Source of the DNA: Armatimonas sp043757465
GTDB lineage: Bacteria > Armatimonadota > Armatimonadia > Armatimonadales > Armatimonadaceae
DNA length: 64,000 nt
Direction of reading: 5' to 3'
Assembly: GCF_043757465.1 (NCBI RefSeq)
Contig: NZ_JAYVPL010000156.1
Coordinates: forward strand, 32,134-96,133
Shown piece after piece: positions 25,296 to 33,031 of this stretch. A model generated the notes under the pieces. It was not told where the DNA came from. It was given only the letters and a program-made list of their open reading frames with translations, and did no database searches. How positions within the stretch are numbered: the stretch's first letter is position 1; every line of letters starts with the position of its first letter. Position numbers and translations under genes: made by a program.

Positions 25296-25639
25296 ATGAT
25301 ACGCCTTGATGATTTAACCGGCCCTGAGATTCAGCAGCTCCTGCTAGAGCACCTCTTTGAGATGCGAGCGATCTCGCCACACATGCTCTCGATCTTGCGG
25401 GGCTGCACAAGCCCGAGATAACGTTATTTCGGCGCAGGGGGATCGCGGCAAGGCTCCTCCAGCATGTCCTCGACGAAGCCCAGCAGCGCGGTTACCAACG
25501 CCTGAGCTTAGAAACCGGCTCACAGCCGTTCTTTGCCCCAGCCCACCAGCTCTACACCCGCTTCGGATTCCAGCTCTGCGGCCCGTTTGACAGCTACAAC
25601 GAAGACCCCAACAGTATTTTTATGACGCGCAATTTCTGA
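25296..25639 (+). pseudogene. Broken GNAT-family acetyltransferase
   Basis: The N-terminal piece (MIRLDDLTGPEIQQLLLEHL, then FEMRAISPHM) runs from the ATG at 25296 and hits a stop. After a frame change the reading continues as LDLAGLHKPEITLF, then jumps straight to RRRGIAARLLQHVLDEAQQR and RLSLETGSQPFFAPAHQLYT, ending GFQLCGPFDSYNEDPNSIFM at the stop at 25639. The middle of the GNAT fold (about 35 residues, including strands before the R/Q-x-x-G-x-G/A loop) is missing. So both a frameshift and an in-gene deletion are present. The 413-bp gap contains nothing else I can support. Confidence 0.85.
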
Positions 25640-25678
25640 ACCTTTCCGGGTTGCCCTGCCCCGTCCTAGTAGCGAGCT

Positions 25679-26149
25679 ATGAAGCTACCAACAGATCTCC
25701 TAAAATCCCTTGTCGGCACGTGGGAAGGCACCTGCTGTACCTGGTTCGAGCCGGGCAAGCTCGCCGATGAATCTAAAGTCAAGGGCATGATTCGCCCTCT
25801 GCTTGGTGAGTTGTTCGTTCGCCATGAGTACACAGGCACTATCCAGGGAAAACCACGCCACGGAGACGAGACCATCGCATTTAACTCCGTGACGAAGAAA
25901 TTCCAAATCTCTTGGGTGGACGATTTCCACATGAATTATGCGATCCTGTTCTCCGAGGGCGACGTGACAGAGAATGGTTTTGAAGTGAAAGGCCACTACG
26001 ATGTTGGCCCAAACACCCCACCGTGGGGCTGGAAGACCGTCTTCGAAGTCATTGACGCAAACCATCTCACGATCACCGCCTATAACATTACCCCCGACGG
26101 GCAAGAAGCAAAGGGTGTCGAAACCGTGTATCACCGCGTAAAACCCTAG
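25679..26149 (+). CDS. DUF1579-like calycin-fold protein
   Basis: The 156-residue protein starts LPTDLLKSLVGTWEGTCCTWFEPG, contains GMIRPLLGELFVRHEYTG and DETIAFNSVTKKFQISWVDDFHM, and ends with a beta strand repeat, matching DUF1579-type proteins (lipocalin-like barrels of unknown ligand). No signal peptide. It is monocistronic, between a dead GNAT gene and a terminator at 26158. Function unknown. Confidence 0.75.
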   Translation: MKLPTDLLKSLVGTWEGTCCTWFEPGKLADESKVKGMIRPLLGELFVRHEYTGTIQGKPRHGDETIAFNSVTKKFQISWVDDFHMNYAILFSEGDVTENGFEVKGHYDVGPNTPPWGWKTVFEVIDANHLTITAYNITPDGQEAKGVETVYHRVKP

Positions 26150-26157
26150 ATTAAGAG

Positions 26158-26200
26158 ATCGCTCCGCGTAAAGATTTGGTCAATCGCGGAGCGATTTTTT
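26158..26200 (+). terminator. Intrinsic terminator of the DUF1579 gene
   Basis: ATCGCTCCGCG and CGCGGAGCGAT arms around a 20-base loop, followed by TTTTTT. The stem sequence recurs in the palindromic element near 40370-40420. A second hairpin (CCGCT-TTCA-ATCGG type, 26220-26238) sits just beyond it before the convergent ligase gene. Confidence 0.85.
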
Positions 26201-26238
26201 GGCAGAATGCCTTCAGACGCCGCTTTCAATCGGCGGCT

Positions 26239-27318
26239 TTAGTAAACGCCCTCGATGGCCTTGGTCTCCAGCGCGCCAAACGGGCGGACTTCAGCCACAC
26301 CGTCCCAGGCGAAGCGGCCCCAGGGGGTGCGGCGCAGGGCTTCGTCGCGCTCTAGGAAGCGGGGCATGAAGAACTCTTTGGTAAGCGTCGAGAGCTCGAC
26401 GCGGCCCCAGGTGTCGTAGTCCACGGTGGTCTTCGTGTCGTTGGGGTCTACGACCCGGAGAATGGCACGGGGCTGCGGAGCATGATACGTGATGGAGTAG
26501 TTGTCCTCGCGGGTCACGGGGCGGCTCTGCGCCAGGCCCATGAGCGTGTTGCCATAGGTCGGGACAAACTGGGCGCGGTTGTCTAAAATCTCCTCGACTA
26601 AGAAGCGCACGGTCTGTGGGTTCATCGAAGTGCCGCCGCAGAAGACTCCCTTGATCCCGGCATCGGGCACATTGACATACTCATCCAGCGCCTCTAAGAG
26701 CAGCGGCGTGGTGAAGAGGCAGCTAATCTTACGGTTCTTGAGCAGGGTCGCACCTTGCTCCACGGCGTGCTTTTTGTACTTTTTAGCCGTCTCGAACTCT
26801 TTATCCGCGATCAGGCGCTTGACCCAGCGCGGGTCGAGGTCGGTGTGGTAACACGAGCCGCCTCGAAAGTTGGCGAGGTGCTCTATCGAGAGGCGCAAGC
26901 GACGTGGGCCGGTAGGGCCGAGCATGAGCCAGTTGCCGCCCTTGGGGAAATATTTATCGTCGAGGCCCGCCGAGAACTCCTCATAATCGTGCTTGTGGTC
27001 TTCCCAGCCGATCCGCTGCTTGGGCATGCCCGTGGTGCCGCCGGTCTCAAAGACAAAGAAGGGACGTCCAACATACTGCTTGGGCACCCAGACTTCGTTG
27101 GGCAAGTCACGCAGCCACTCGTCCTGAAAGTGCGGAAACTTGCTCAGATCCGCAGCGCAAGTGACAGCTTTAATCGGATCGAAATCGGCGGTCTTGGCCC
27201 AGTCTAGCCAGAACGGGGAGCCGGTCTCGGGGGAGAAGTGCCAGTGGATGATCTCGCGCACATGGGCATCGAGAGCCTCTTGGGCGGCTTGGATTGTGTC
27301 GGGGGAAACAGTGCTCAT
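26239..27318 (-). CDS. AMP-forming ligase, LuxE/phenylacetate-CoA-ligase-like
   Basis: From the ATG at 27318 this is 359 residues of the ANL superfamily, activating a carboxylic acid as an acyl-adenylate. The ATP motif is FETGGTTGMPKQR, with later FCGGTSMNPQTVRF and PTYGNTLMGLA, and a C-terminal DYDTWGRVEL (D-x-x-G-R). Its size and lack of a full C-terminal lid domain resemble LuxE acyl-protein synthetase. Together with the LuxC-like reductase at 22505 it could form a fatty-aldehyde-forming pair; they are about 3.7 kb apart on the same strand, so this is inference. The longer frame upstream to 27714 is antisense to the kinase gene and is rejected. TATCCT ends 6 bases before ATG. Confidence 0.8.
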   Translation of the reverse strand: MSTVSPDTIQAAQEALDAHVREIIHWHFSPETGSPFWLDWAKTADFDPIKAVTCAADLSKFPHFQDEWLRDLPNEVWVPKQYVGRPFFVFETGGTTGMPKQRIGWEDHKHDYEEFSAGLDDKYFPKGGNWLMLGPTGPRRLRLSIEHLANFRGGSCYHTDLDPRWVKRLIADKEFETAKKYKKHAVEQGATLLKNRKISCLFTTPLLLEALDEYVNVPDAGIKGVFCGGTSMNPQTVRFLVEEILDNRAQFVPTYGNTLMGLAQSRPVTREDNYSITYHAPQPRAILRVVDPNDTKTTVDYDTWGRVELSTLTKEFFMPRFLERDEALRRTPWGRFAWDGVAEVRPFGALETKAIEGVY

Positions 27319-27324
27319 GATTTT

Positions 27325-27341
27325 AGGATACCTGATACGAT
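27325..27341. promoter_or_regulatory. Divergent leaderless promoter pair
   Basis: In the 30-bp gap between the starts at 27318 (minus) and 27349 (plus), TATCCT (27330-27325, minus) ends 6 bases before its ATG and TACGAT (27336-27341, plus) ends 7 bases before its ATG. Both boxes are weaker than the consensus elsewhere in the window. Confidence 0.5.
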
Positions 27342-27348
27342 AAAGGCT

Positions 27349-28236
27349 ATGGTTCGCGCGGAAGCAATCGCCACGGAGTTTTTCGGCCAAGCCGCCACAA
27401 GTGTTGAAGGACTGCTGGGCCTTGGAAGTGTAAACGAGATTTTCGTGGCACAGTTCCCCAAAAAACGGATCATCATCCGACTTCCCAAGCCCGAAGATCG
27501 TGAGCGTGCCGATAGCTTCTATGCCAAAGAACTCTGGTGCATGGAGCAAGCGGCGCTGCTTGGAATCCCCGGCCCAAGCGTGCTGGCACAAGGCACACAC
27601 GACGGCTGGCCGTACCAGATTCAGAGCTTTGTTGAGGGCACCAACGGCGAGCAGAGCACTCTGGATACGACGGTTTTGTGGCAGACGCTCGGAGAGTATG
27701 CCAAGCGTTTCCACGAAATCACGCTGACAGGCTTTGGCGAGACGCTCCCTGAGTTCTTAGCGGGCGACGGCAACGCGGGCTGGGAGCGCTTTCTTACCTA
27801 CAATCTCGCCAGCCTCACCAAAGATGATCTGCTACTCGAGCTTGGCGTTTACTCCACCCACCAGCGCGATGAAGTCCACACCCGCTTCACCGCGCTACAA
27901 AAACGCTCGTTTCTGTTTGGTCTCTGCCATGGCGATCTCGCCCCTCGCAATACGATTCTTGCCCCGGACGGGCAGCTCTTCTTGCTCGACTGGGGCTGCG
28001 CCGAAGCGCACCTTATCCCCCACTACGATCTTCTCAACATCCCTACGGAACACCAAACGGCGTTTCTCGATGGCTACGGCTGGCCGGTCGCGGAGCGAGG
28101 CGTACTCTTTGCAGAAGTAGAGACTCTGGCGCTTCTCAAATCCTTTGATCTGGTGCGCTGGGCCATAGATCGCTGCCCAATACGGATCATGGACCTAGCA
28201 GAAAAAGCCTGCGCCCAAGCACAATCTGTGGCATAA
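27349..28236 (+). CDS. Aminoglycoside phosphotransferase/choline kinase-fold small-molecule kinase
   Basis: The 295-residue protein has the APH fold: an N-terminal lobe with RIIIRLPKPEDRERADSFYAKE, the catalytic loop LCHGDLAPRNTIL and the metal-binding FLLDWG. The family phosphorylates aminoglycosides, choline, homoserine, sugars and similar molecules; nothing here shows that it is a resistance gene. It is divergent from the ligase gene and 7 bases upstream of an SGNH esterase, so it may share a transcript with it. Confidence 0.82.
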   Translation: MVRAEAIATEFFGQAATSVEGLLGLGSVNEIFVAQFPKKRIIIRLPKPEDRERADSFYAKELWCMEQAALLGIPGPSVLAQGTHDGWPYQIQSFVEGTNGEQSTLDTTVLWQTLGEYAKRFHEITLTGFGETLPEFLAGDGNAGWERFLTYNLASLTKDDLLLELGVYSTHQRDEVHTRFTALQKRSFLFGLCHGDLAPRNTILAPDGQLFLLDWGCAEAHLIPHYDLLNIPTEHQTAFLDGYGWPVAERGVLFAEVETLALLKSFDLVRWAIDRCPIRIMDLAEKACAQAQSVA

Positions 28237-28243
28237 TTTGCCC

Positions 28244-28843
28244 ATGCAAGCAAATCCAAAAGCATGGGAAAAAGAGATCGCGGCCTTTGAGGCCGCAGAC
28301 CGCAAGCGCCGCCCCCTGCCCGGCGGCATTGTCTTTGTGGGGAGCTCTACCATTCGGATATGGAAGAGCCTCGACAAAGACTTCCCTGGCTATAGCCCAC
28401 TCAACCGTGGCTTTGGCGGCTCTCAGCTCCCGGATTCTACGTACTTTGCCCCCCGGATTCTACGCCCCTACCAGCCGCGCCAGATTGTTTTGTTCGCGGG
28501 CACCAACGATATCAATGCCAAGCGGACACCCCGGCAAGTGGCCCAGGACTTCAGCGACTTTGTCCTCACGGTGCGCCAGCTTCTGCCCGCCACTCGGATT
28601 TCGTTTATCGAGCTGACCAGTAGCCCGAGCCGCTGGGCGCAGCGCGATGCCGTGGTCGAGACCAATGCGATTATCGCCCGGCTCTGTCAGCGCAATGAGG
28701 TGGACTTTATCCCGGTGCGAGCGAAACTCTTTGGCCCGAGCCGTGAGCCGCGTTCCGAGCTGTTTATCATCGACAAGCTCCATCTCAATCCCGACGGCTA
28801 CAAGATTCTAGCGGACGCCGTGCGTCCCTATCTCACTCGTTAG
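28244..28843 (+). CDS. SGNH/GDSL-family hydrolase
   Basis: The 199-residue protein has the SGNH blocks: VGSSTIRIW (Ser35), RGFGGSQ, FAGTNDIN (Asn) and DKLHLNPDGY with the Asp177/His180 dyad. These are esterases or deacetylases; relatives deacetylate carbohydrates. No signal peptide. CATAAT ends 6 bases before the ATG, and the kinase stop lies just upstream, so both an internal promoter and read-through are possible. Confidence 0.87.
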   Translation: MQANPKAWEKEIAAFEAADRKRRPLPGGIVFVGSSTIRIWKSLDKDFPGYSPLNRGFGGSQLPDSTYFAPRILRPYQPRQIVLFAGTNDINAKRTPRQVAQDFSDFVLTVRQLLPATRISFIELTSSPSRWAQRDAVVETNAIIARLCQRNEVDFIPVRAKLFGPSREPRSELFIIDKLHLNPDGYKILADAVRPYLTR

Positions 28844-28857
28844 GAAACGTAACTTCT

Positions 28858-29715
28858 ATGAAAATCTCTATCGCAGGCTACAGTGTCCACGGGCTTCTCT
28901 CCGAGGGCAAGATTGATATTTTTGGGTATTTAGAGAGCTGCCGCTACCGCTTCGGCCTCGCCACGGCGGACATCTGGAACGGACTGCTGCCCACGCTCGA
29001 CGATGACTTTATTCGTAAAGTGCGGCACAGCCTCGATGAGCGCGAGCTGACTCTGGTCAACTACCACGCCGATGGCTGCCATGTTTGGGAAGACTCGCCT
29101 GAGGCGCGAGCAAGAAACCGGGCACTGGCCTTTGAGCACTTAAAAGTGGCGGCGGCTCTCGGGGCGAAGACCGTGCGGATTGACACGGGCGGCAAGCTGG
29201 AGCGCATGACGGCTGAACAGCTCACGATTGTCTCGGATCAGTTCCGGGAATACTGCGCCTTTGGCCAAGAGCATGGCTTCTCGGTGGGGCCGGAGACCCA
29301 CTGGGGCATCTCGCTCATCGCCGACAATATGGAAGAGATTGCCAAGACAGTTGCGCACCCGGCCTACGGGATTCTGTTACATATCGGACACTGGGAACAG
29401 GGCGATCCGGATGAGGGCGATAGGCGGCTGGCCCCCTACGCCGTGCACACGCACGTGGATGCCAAGATCACCCGCACCTACCTGTTCGAGAAGATGCAGC
29501 TCCTGCTCAATGCGGGCTACACAGGCTACTGGGGAGTCGAGCACCACTCCAAGCAAAACGAGTACGCCGAGATCGCCCTGCAGCTCGCCATGGTGCGCAA
29601 GGTTCTCTCCCAGCTGCTCTGGGAGCAACAGAGAGGCGAGAGCCTCGACGCGGCTAGCGTCAAAACCGGCAACCCACTCCTCACCGATGAGCAGGAGGGC
29701 CGCGCCTCAAAGTGA
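28858..29715 (+). CDS. Sugar phosphate isomerase/epimerase (TIM barrel)
   Basis: The 285-residue protein is a xylose-isomerase-like TIM barrel: ALGAKTVRIDTGG, GFSVGPETHWG with the metal-binding Glu, ILLHIGHWEQG, and the late pair AVHTHVDAKI and GYWGVEHHSKQ, supplying His and Glu metal ligands. Substrate unknown. It follows the SGNH hydrolase by 14 bases, which suggests an operon that deacylates and then isomerises a sugar. The C-terminal tail (ESLDAASVKTGNPLLTDEQE) is disordered-looking and not part of the barrel. Confidence 0.82.
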   Translation: MKISIAGYSVHGLLSEGKIDIFGYLESCRYRFGLATADIWNGLLPTLDDDFIRKVRHSLDERELTLVNYHADGCHVWEDSPEARARNRALAFEHLKVAAALGAKTVRIDTGGKLERMTAEQLTIVSDQFREYCAFGQEHGFSVGPETHWGISLIADNMEEIAKTVAHPAYGILLHIGHWEQGDPDEGDRRLAPYAVHTHVDAKITRTYLFEKMQLLLNAGYTGYWGVEHHSKQNEYAEIALQLAMVRKVLSQLLWEQQRGESLDAASVKTGNPLLTDEQEGRASK

Positions 29716-29747
29716 ACTCCAAAACAGGCTCTTGCGTCTAGCGGGGT

Positions 29748-30350
29748 ATGAAAAATATTGCCCTTCTCGCCACCACTATCCTTCTGGCCCTGAGCCTGCC
29801 TGCCCACGCCCAAAAGCCCGACAAGCAAGCCCGCAAAGCGGATCGCAATCTCGTCGCTACCGCAAACAAGGCCACACCCGACCGGAGCCAGCTCGCCACT
29901 CTGGTCGCGGCGCTCCACTCTCTGACTCTCTCGGATGCCCAGCGCACCAAGCTCGAAGCCGTCGCCCTGAAGCTGGAGGCGGATATTCTCGCCACGCTCA
30001 CCCCCGATCAGCAAGCACAGTTCAAAGAGGCGCTGACACAGACCCAGAAGGGCGATAAGACTCAGGAAAAACGCGAGAAGCGCGGCCCCTTCGCGGATTT
30101 ACTGGAGACACTCGCGCTCTCCCCGGAGCAGAGCAAGCGGGTGGATCCTATTGTGGACTCCGCCCAGAAGAAGCTCACGGAGCTGACGGAGACGCGCAAC
30201 CCGGACGCACGCAAGGATCCGACCACGCGCAAGGATCTTGCCCTGAAAAACAAGGCGATTATGGACGATGTCCGTGCCCAGCTTCGCCCGCTACTGAACC
30301 CGAGCCAGCAAGCGCTTCTGGATGCCTGGAAAGGCAAGGGCAAGAACTAG
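29748..30350 (+). CDS. Secreted Spy/LTXXQ-like helical protein
   Basis: The 200-residue protein has a signal peptide (MKNIALLATTILLALSLPAHAQ) and a highly charged helical mature part rich in Lys, Gln and Asp. Two LT-x-x-Q-like segments (LTLSDAQRTKLEAVALKLEA and LALSPEQSKRVDPIVDSAQK) recall periplasmic chaperone/metal-stress proteins of the CpxP/Spy family, where such repeats form a cradle. It is probably periplasmic. The start codon follows the isomerase gene by 32 bases with no clear box, so the promoter is uncertain. Confidence 0.7.
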   Translation: MKNIALLATTILLALSLPAHAQKPDKQARKADRNLVATANKATPDRSQLATLVAALHSLTLSDAQRTKLEAVALKLEADILATLTPDQQAQFKEALTQTQKGDKTQEKREKRGPFADLLETLALSPEQSKRVDPIVDSAQKKLTELTETRNPDARKDPTTRKDLALKNKAIMDDVRAQLRPLLNPSQQALLDAWKGKGKN

Positions 30351-30380
30351 CGTTTTCGTCCATGGGGGTATAATCACCCC

Positions 30381-31229
30381 ATGAAAACTCTGGTGACGGG
30401 TGGAAGTGGGAAAGCGGGCGCGTATGTCGTCCGCGAGCTGGCGGCGGCAGGCTACGAGGTCACGAATCTGGACCAGCGGCGCTTAGAGGGCCTGCCGGGG
30501 CAGTTCATCAAAGTGGATCTGACGAACTCCGGCGAGGTCTACGATGCGTTTGCGCAAGTCAGACCCGATTTTGTCTGCCATGTCGCGGCTAACCCGTCGC
30601 CAAGCGGCGATCCAAGGCAGACGGTTTTTGCCAATAACACGCTCTCGACCTATCACGTCTTGCAGGCCGCCGGAGACTTAGGCGTGAAACGCTTCGTCTA
30701 CGCCTCGTCGGAGATGGCGACGGGCTGGCTGACAACCGATCAGCTCCCTCCGAAACTTCCCTTCGACGAGAGCGACCGCGCGACCACACCTAACGCCTAC
30801 GCGCTCTCGAAATTTCTGGGTGAGGTAATCTGCGACTCGCTCTCAGTGCGCTACCCGCAGATGCCGATTGTCTCGCTGCGCATCAACAATGTCATCACGC
30901 CCGAGACCTACACCTGGCTCGCGGACCGCCGTGCTAGCTATCCGCACGGCGGCAGCGGCAACTTCTGGAGCTACATTGATGTGCGCGATGTCGCCACCGC
31001 GTTTCGCGCCGCCCTTGAAGCCGACACCCTCGGCCACGAAGTCTTTCTGATCGCCGCCGCCGACACGTGCCTCGACGTTCCGTTGCGCAATGCGCTTCAG
31101 GATCAGTACGGCAACGCTGCTCTGGCGCTCCTTGCCGAAGGCCACGGCGATCTCCAGTCCGTCTTCGACTGCCGCAAGGCCGAGCGTCTTCTGGGCTGGA
31201 AAGCCGCGCACTCCTGGCGCAATCAGTAG
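30381..31229 (+). CDS. NAD-dependent epimerase/dehydratase (extended SDR)
   Basis: The 282-residue protein starts with the Rossmann motif LVTGGSGKAGAYV and continues HVAANPSPSG, FVYASSEMATG and the catalytic YALSKF (Tyr-x-x-x-Lys). These enzymes modify nucleotide sugars or sugar lactones. A strong TATAAT at 30369-30374 ends 6 bases before the ATG with no Shine-Dalgarno, the clearest plus-strand leaderless case in this part of the window. Confidence 0.87.
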   Translation: MKTLVTGGSGKAGAYVVRELAAAGYEVTNLDQRRLEGLPGQFIKVDLTNSGEVYDAFAQVRPDFVCHVAANPSPSGDPRQTVFANNTLSTYHVLQAAGDLGVKRFVYASSEMATGWLTTDQLPPKLPFDESDRATTPNAYALSKFLGEVICDSLSVRYPQMPIVSLRINNVITPETYTWLADRRASYPHGGSGNFWSYIDVRDVATAFRAALEADTLGHEVFLIAAADTCLDVPLRNALQDQYGNAALALLAEGHGDLQSVFDCRKAERLLGWKAAHSWRNQ

Positions 31230-31289
31230 CCGGAAAAATTTGTTGCAGAGCGGATTCCGGCTGCGAGATTTTTGCTTGAGTGAAGCCAC

Positions 31290-31748
31290 ATGGATCCCCT
31301 GACTAACACCGTTCGTCTTCACCGCGTCCTTCGCGCGGCTCCTGAGCGCGTCTACCGCGCCTTTCTTGATCCCGATGCCCTGGTCAAGTGGCTACCGCCC
31401 CACGGCTTTACCGGCAAAGTCCACCACCTGGATGCGCACGTCGGGGGCACCTACAAGATGTCCTTCACGAACTTCGGCACGGGCAAGAGCCACTCGTTTG
31501 GCGGCACCTACGTCGAGCTAACCCCTCAGGAGTGCATTCGCTACACCGATCAGTTCGACGACCCTAATATGCCCGGTCCGATGCAAGTCACCATCGCACT
31601 ACGTCCTGTCGCGTGCGGCACCGAGCTCACCATTGTGCAGGAAGGGCTGCCCGCAACGATTCCCCTGGAGTTCTGCTACCTGGGCTGGCAGGAGTCCCTC
31701 TCGCTCCTCGCACCTCTCGTCGAGCCGGAGATCCCCGATGGCCCCTAG
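31290..31748 (+). CDS. SRPBCC/AHSA1-family protein
   Basis: The 152-residue protein shows the START-like pattern of the AHSA1 (Aha1-type) family: RAAPERVYRAFLDPDALVKW near the start, GFTGKVHHLDAHVGGTYKM, FGGTYVELTPQECIRYTDQF and a C-terminal GWQESLSLLAPLVE. Such proteins bind hydrophobic ligands; the role here is unknown. Its 3' end overlaps the next gene by 11 bases. Confidence 0.85.
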   Translation: MDPLTNTVRLHRVLRAAPERVYRAFLDPDALVKWLPPHGFTGKVHHLDAHVGGTYKMSFTNFGTGKSHSFGGTYVELTPQECIRYTDQFDDPNMPGPMQVTIALRPVACGTELTIVQEGLPATIPLEFCYLGWQESLSLLAPLVEPEIPDGP

Positions 31749-32142
31749 CGCCACACTCCCTGCCAACATTGACGACTACATCGCGGGCTTCCCAAGCGAG
31801 GTTCAGGAGATACTCGCGGAGCTACGAGACATTGTCCAGAAAGCGGCACCCGATGCCGTCGAGGCCATCAAATACGGGATGCCGACTTTTGTGCTCAAGG
31901 AAAACCTCGTGCATTTTGCTGCCTACCAGAAGCACATCGGGCTCTATCCGACCCCTTCGGGAATCGAGCGATTTAGAGACGAGTTGTCCGCGTATAAAAA
32001 TGCGAAAGGCTCCGTTCAGTTCCCGCTCGACAAGTCCATCCCATGGCCTTTGATTAAGCAGATTGTGACATTTCGCGTAAAGGAAATTCGAGAGAAGCCA
32101 ACCCTGAAGCAAAAAAATTGTCTACAGGCTTCGGGGGATTGA
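31738..32142 (+). CDS. DUF1801/YdhG-like protein
   Basis: From the ATG at 31738 this is 134 residues of the DUF1801 (YdhG/YjhG-like) type: NIDDYIAGFPSEVQEILAELRDIVQKAAPDAVEAIKYGMPTF, then HFAAYQKHIGLYPTP and a C-terminal VTFRVKEIRE. An in-frame start at 31633 would lie inside the AHSA1 gene and add non-conserved sequence, so it is rejected. AHSA1 and DUF1801 genes are often neighbours. Function unknown. Confidence 0.82.
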   Translation: MAPSATLPANIDDYIAGFPSEVQEILAELRDIVQKAAPDAVEAIKYGMPTFVLKENLVHFAAYQKHIGLYPTPSGIERFRDELSAYKNAKGSVQFPLDKSIPWPLIKQIVTFRVKEIREKPTLKQKNCLQASGD

Positions 32143-32156
32143 AATCCCCAGCACTC

Positions 32157-32732
32157 CTAACAGGATTCCTCGCGAGCCTTCTCTAGCAAATCAGAGAGTG
32201 CCAGCTCTTGCGCCCAGTCGGTGAGGTAGCTCTGATCCAAAGCGGCCCCCTGAATCCGAAAAATCCCCTGTACGTCGCCCCACTGTTTCTCAGAGCACTC
32301 TCCCGTGAGGCGAAACCAGCGCAGTTTTTGCAGGATCATGTCCTCGGCGCTGGTCACGCAAACGAGAGAGCCGTCTTCTCCCAGAAGCGGCAGTTGGAGC
32401 CGTCGCTGTAGCTGAGATTGAGCAAACGGCGTGTCAGGCAGAATGAAGAGATCGGCCTTGATCATCGTCGGCAAGTGGATCACATTGGCCGACGAGCCGT
32501 GCCGAATCGCTTCGCGCAGAAGCTCCGCATCGGCATAGAAATCGTCCGCGAGTGCTGCCGCCAGAGCGTCCACGTTACTTTCCGCCAGTGCCACAACAAA
32601 GTCTACATCCTGGGTGGCACGCTCCACCCCCACAACCGAGCTAGCAACGGAGCCGCCGACCAGATACGCGATCTCCAGCGCCTCGAATGTCTGGATCAAT
32701 CGCTGAACCACTTGCAGAGGCTCGGGGAGCAC
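32157..32732 (-). CDS. Nucleotidyltransferase-fold protein (AbiEii/DUF6036-like)
   Basis: The 191-residue protein has the minimal nucleotidyltransferase motif IAYLVGGSVASSVVGVERAT followed by QDVDFVV, with a Gly-Gly-Ser and D-x-D active-site pattern, and a downstream VTSAEDMILQKLRWFRLTG block common in AbiEii-like and DUF6036 proteins. Such proteins are either toxins that modify nucleic acids or nucleotide-transfer enzymes. It starts with GTG at 32732, two bases after the stop of a small partner gene, forming a two-gene cassette. Confidence 0.75.
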   Translation of the reverse strand: MLPEPLQVVQRLIQTFEALEIAYLVGGSVASSVVGVERATQDVDFVVALAESNVDALAAALADDFYADAELLREAIRHGSSANVIHLPTMIKADLFILPDTPFAQSQLQRRLQLPLLGEDGSLVCVTSAEDMILQKLRWFRLTGECSEKQWGDVQGIFRIQGAALDQSYLTDWAQELALSDLLEKAREESC

Positions 32733-32734
32733 GC

Positions 32735-32995
32735 TCAGTATCCCTCTTTATCCGGGTCCCAGCCGAAGGCTTTGCGCATCAGCTCGGCGGGGATGCGGCG
32801 GGAGGCGACGCGGAGCTGAAGCTCGCGCTCACTGGCGTCGGGATGGCGGCGGCGCGTCTCCGCAAGAGCAAGCTGGTGCAGCATCGCATTCAGCTCCCCC
32901 ACACGCCGAAACCGCTCCGCTGGGGTGCGTCTGCGCAAGCCCACCAACCAGCGCTCCTCAATCTCAGGGGGCGTATCTTCCATCAGGGGTTTCAT
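32735..32995 (-). CDS. Small helical protein paired with the nucleotidyltransferase
   Basis: An 86-residue, Arg/Glu-rich helical protein (RTPAERFRRVGELNAMLHQL, RRRHPDASERELQLRVASRR). Proteins with this RRRTPAER...RRHPDASE pattern commonly precede nucleotidyltransferase genes, as here. It could be an antitoxin or accessory subunit; this is inference from the arrangement. TAAAAT at 33007-33002 ends 6 bases before the ATG, facing the GH140 promoter. Confidence 0.75.
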   Translation of the reverse strand: MKPLMEDTPPEIEERWLVGLRRRTPAERFRRVGELNAMLHQLALAETRRRHPDASERELQLRVASRRIPAELMRKAFGWDPDKEGY

Positions 32996-33001
32996 AAGGA
33001 C

Positions 33002-33025
33002 ATTTTACCGCCCTTCAGGTATTCT
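33002..33025. promoter_or_regulatory. Divergent leaderless promoter pair
   Basis: Between the starts at 32995 (minus) and 33032 (plus) lie TAAAAT (33007-33002, minus) and TATTCT (33020-33025, plus), each 6 bases from its start codon. The second box decides for the ATG at 33032 rather than the in-frame ATG at 33026, which directly abuts the box. Confidence 0.6.
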
Positions 33026-33031
33026 ATGCGC

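Noticed and set aside
27238..27348. Longer start for the APH-fold kinase
   Set aside because: The extra 37 residues are antisense to the LuxE-like start and lie upstream of the TACGAT box; the ATG at 27349 fits better.
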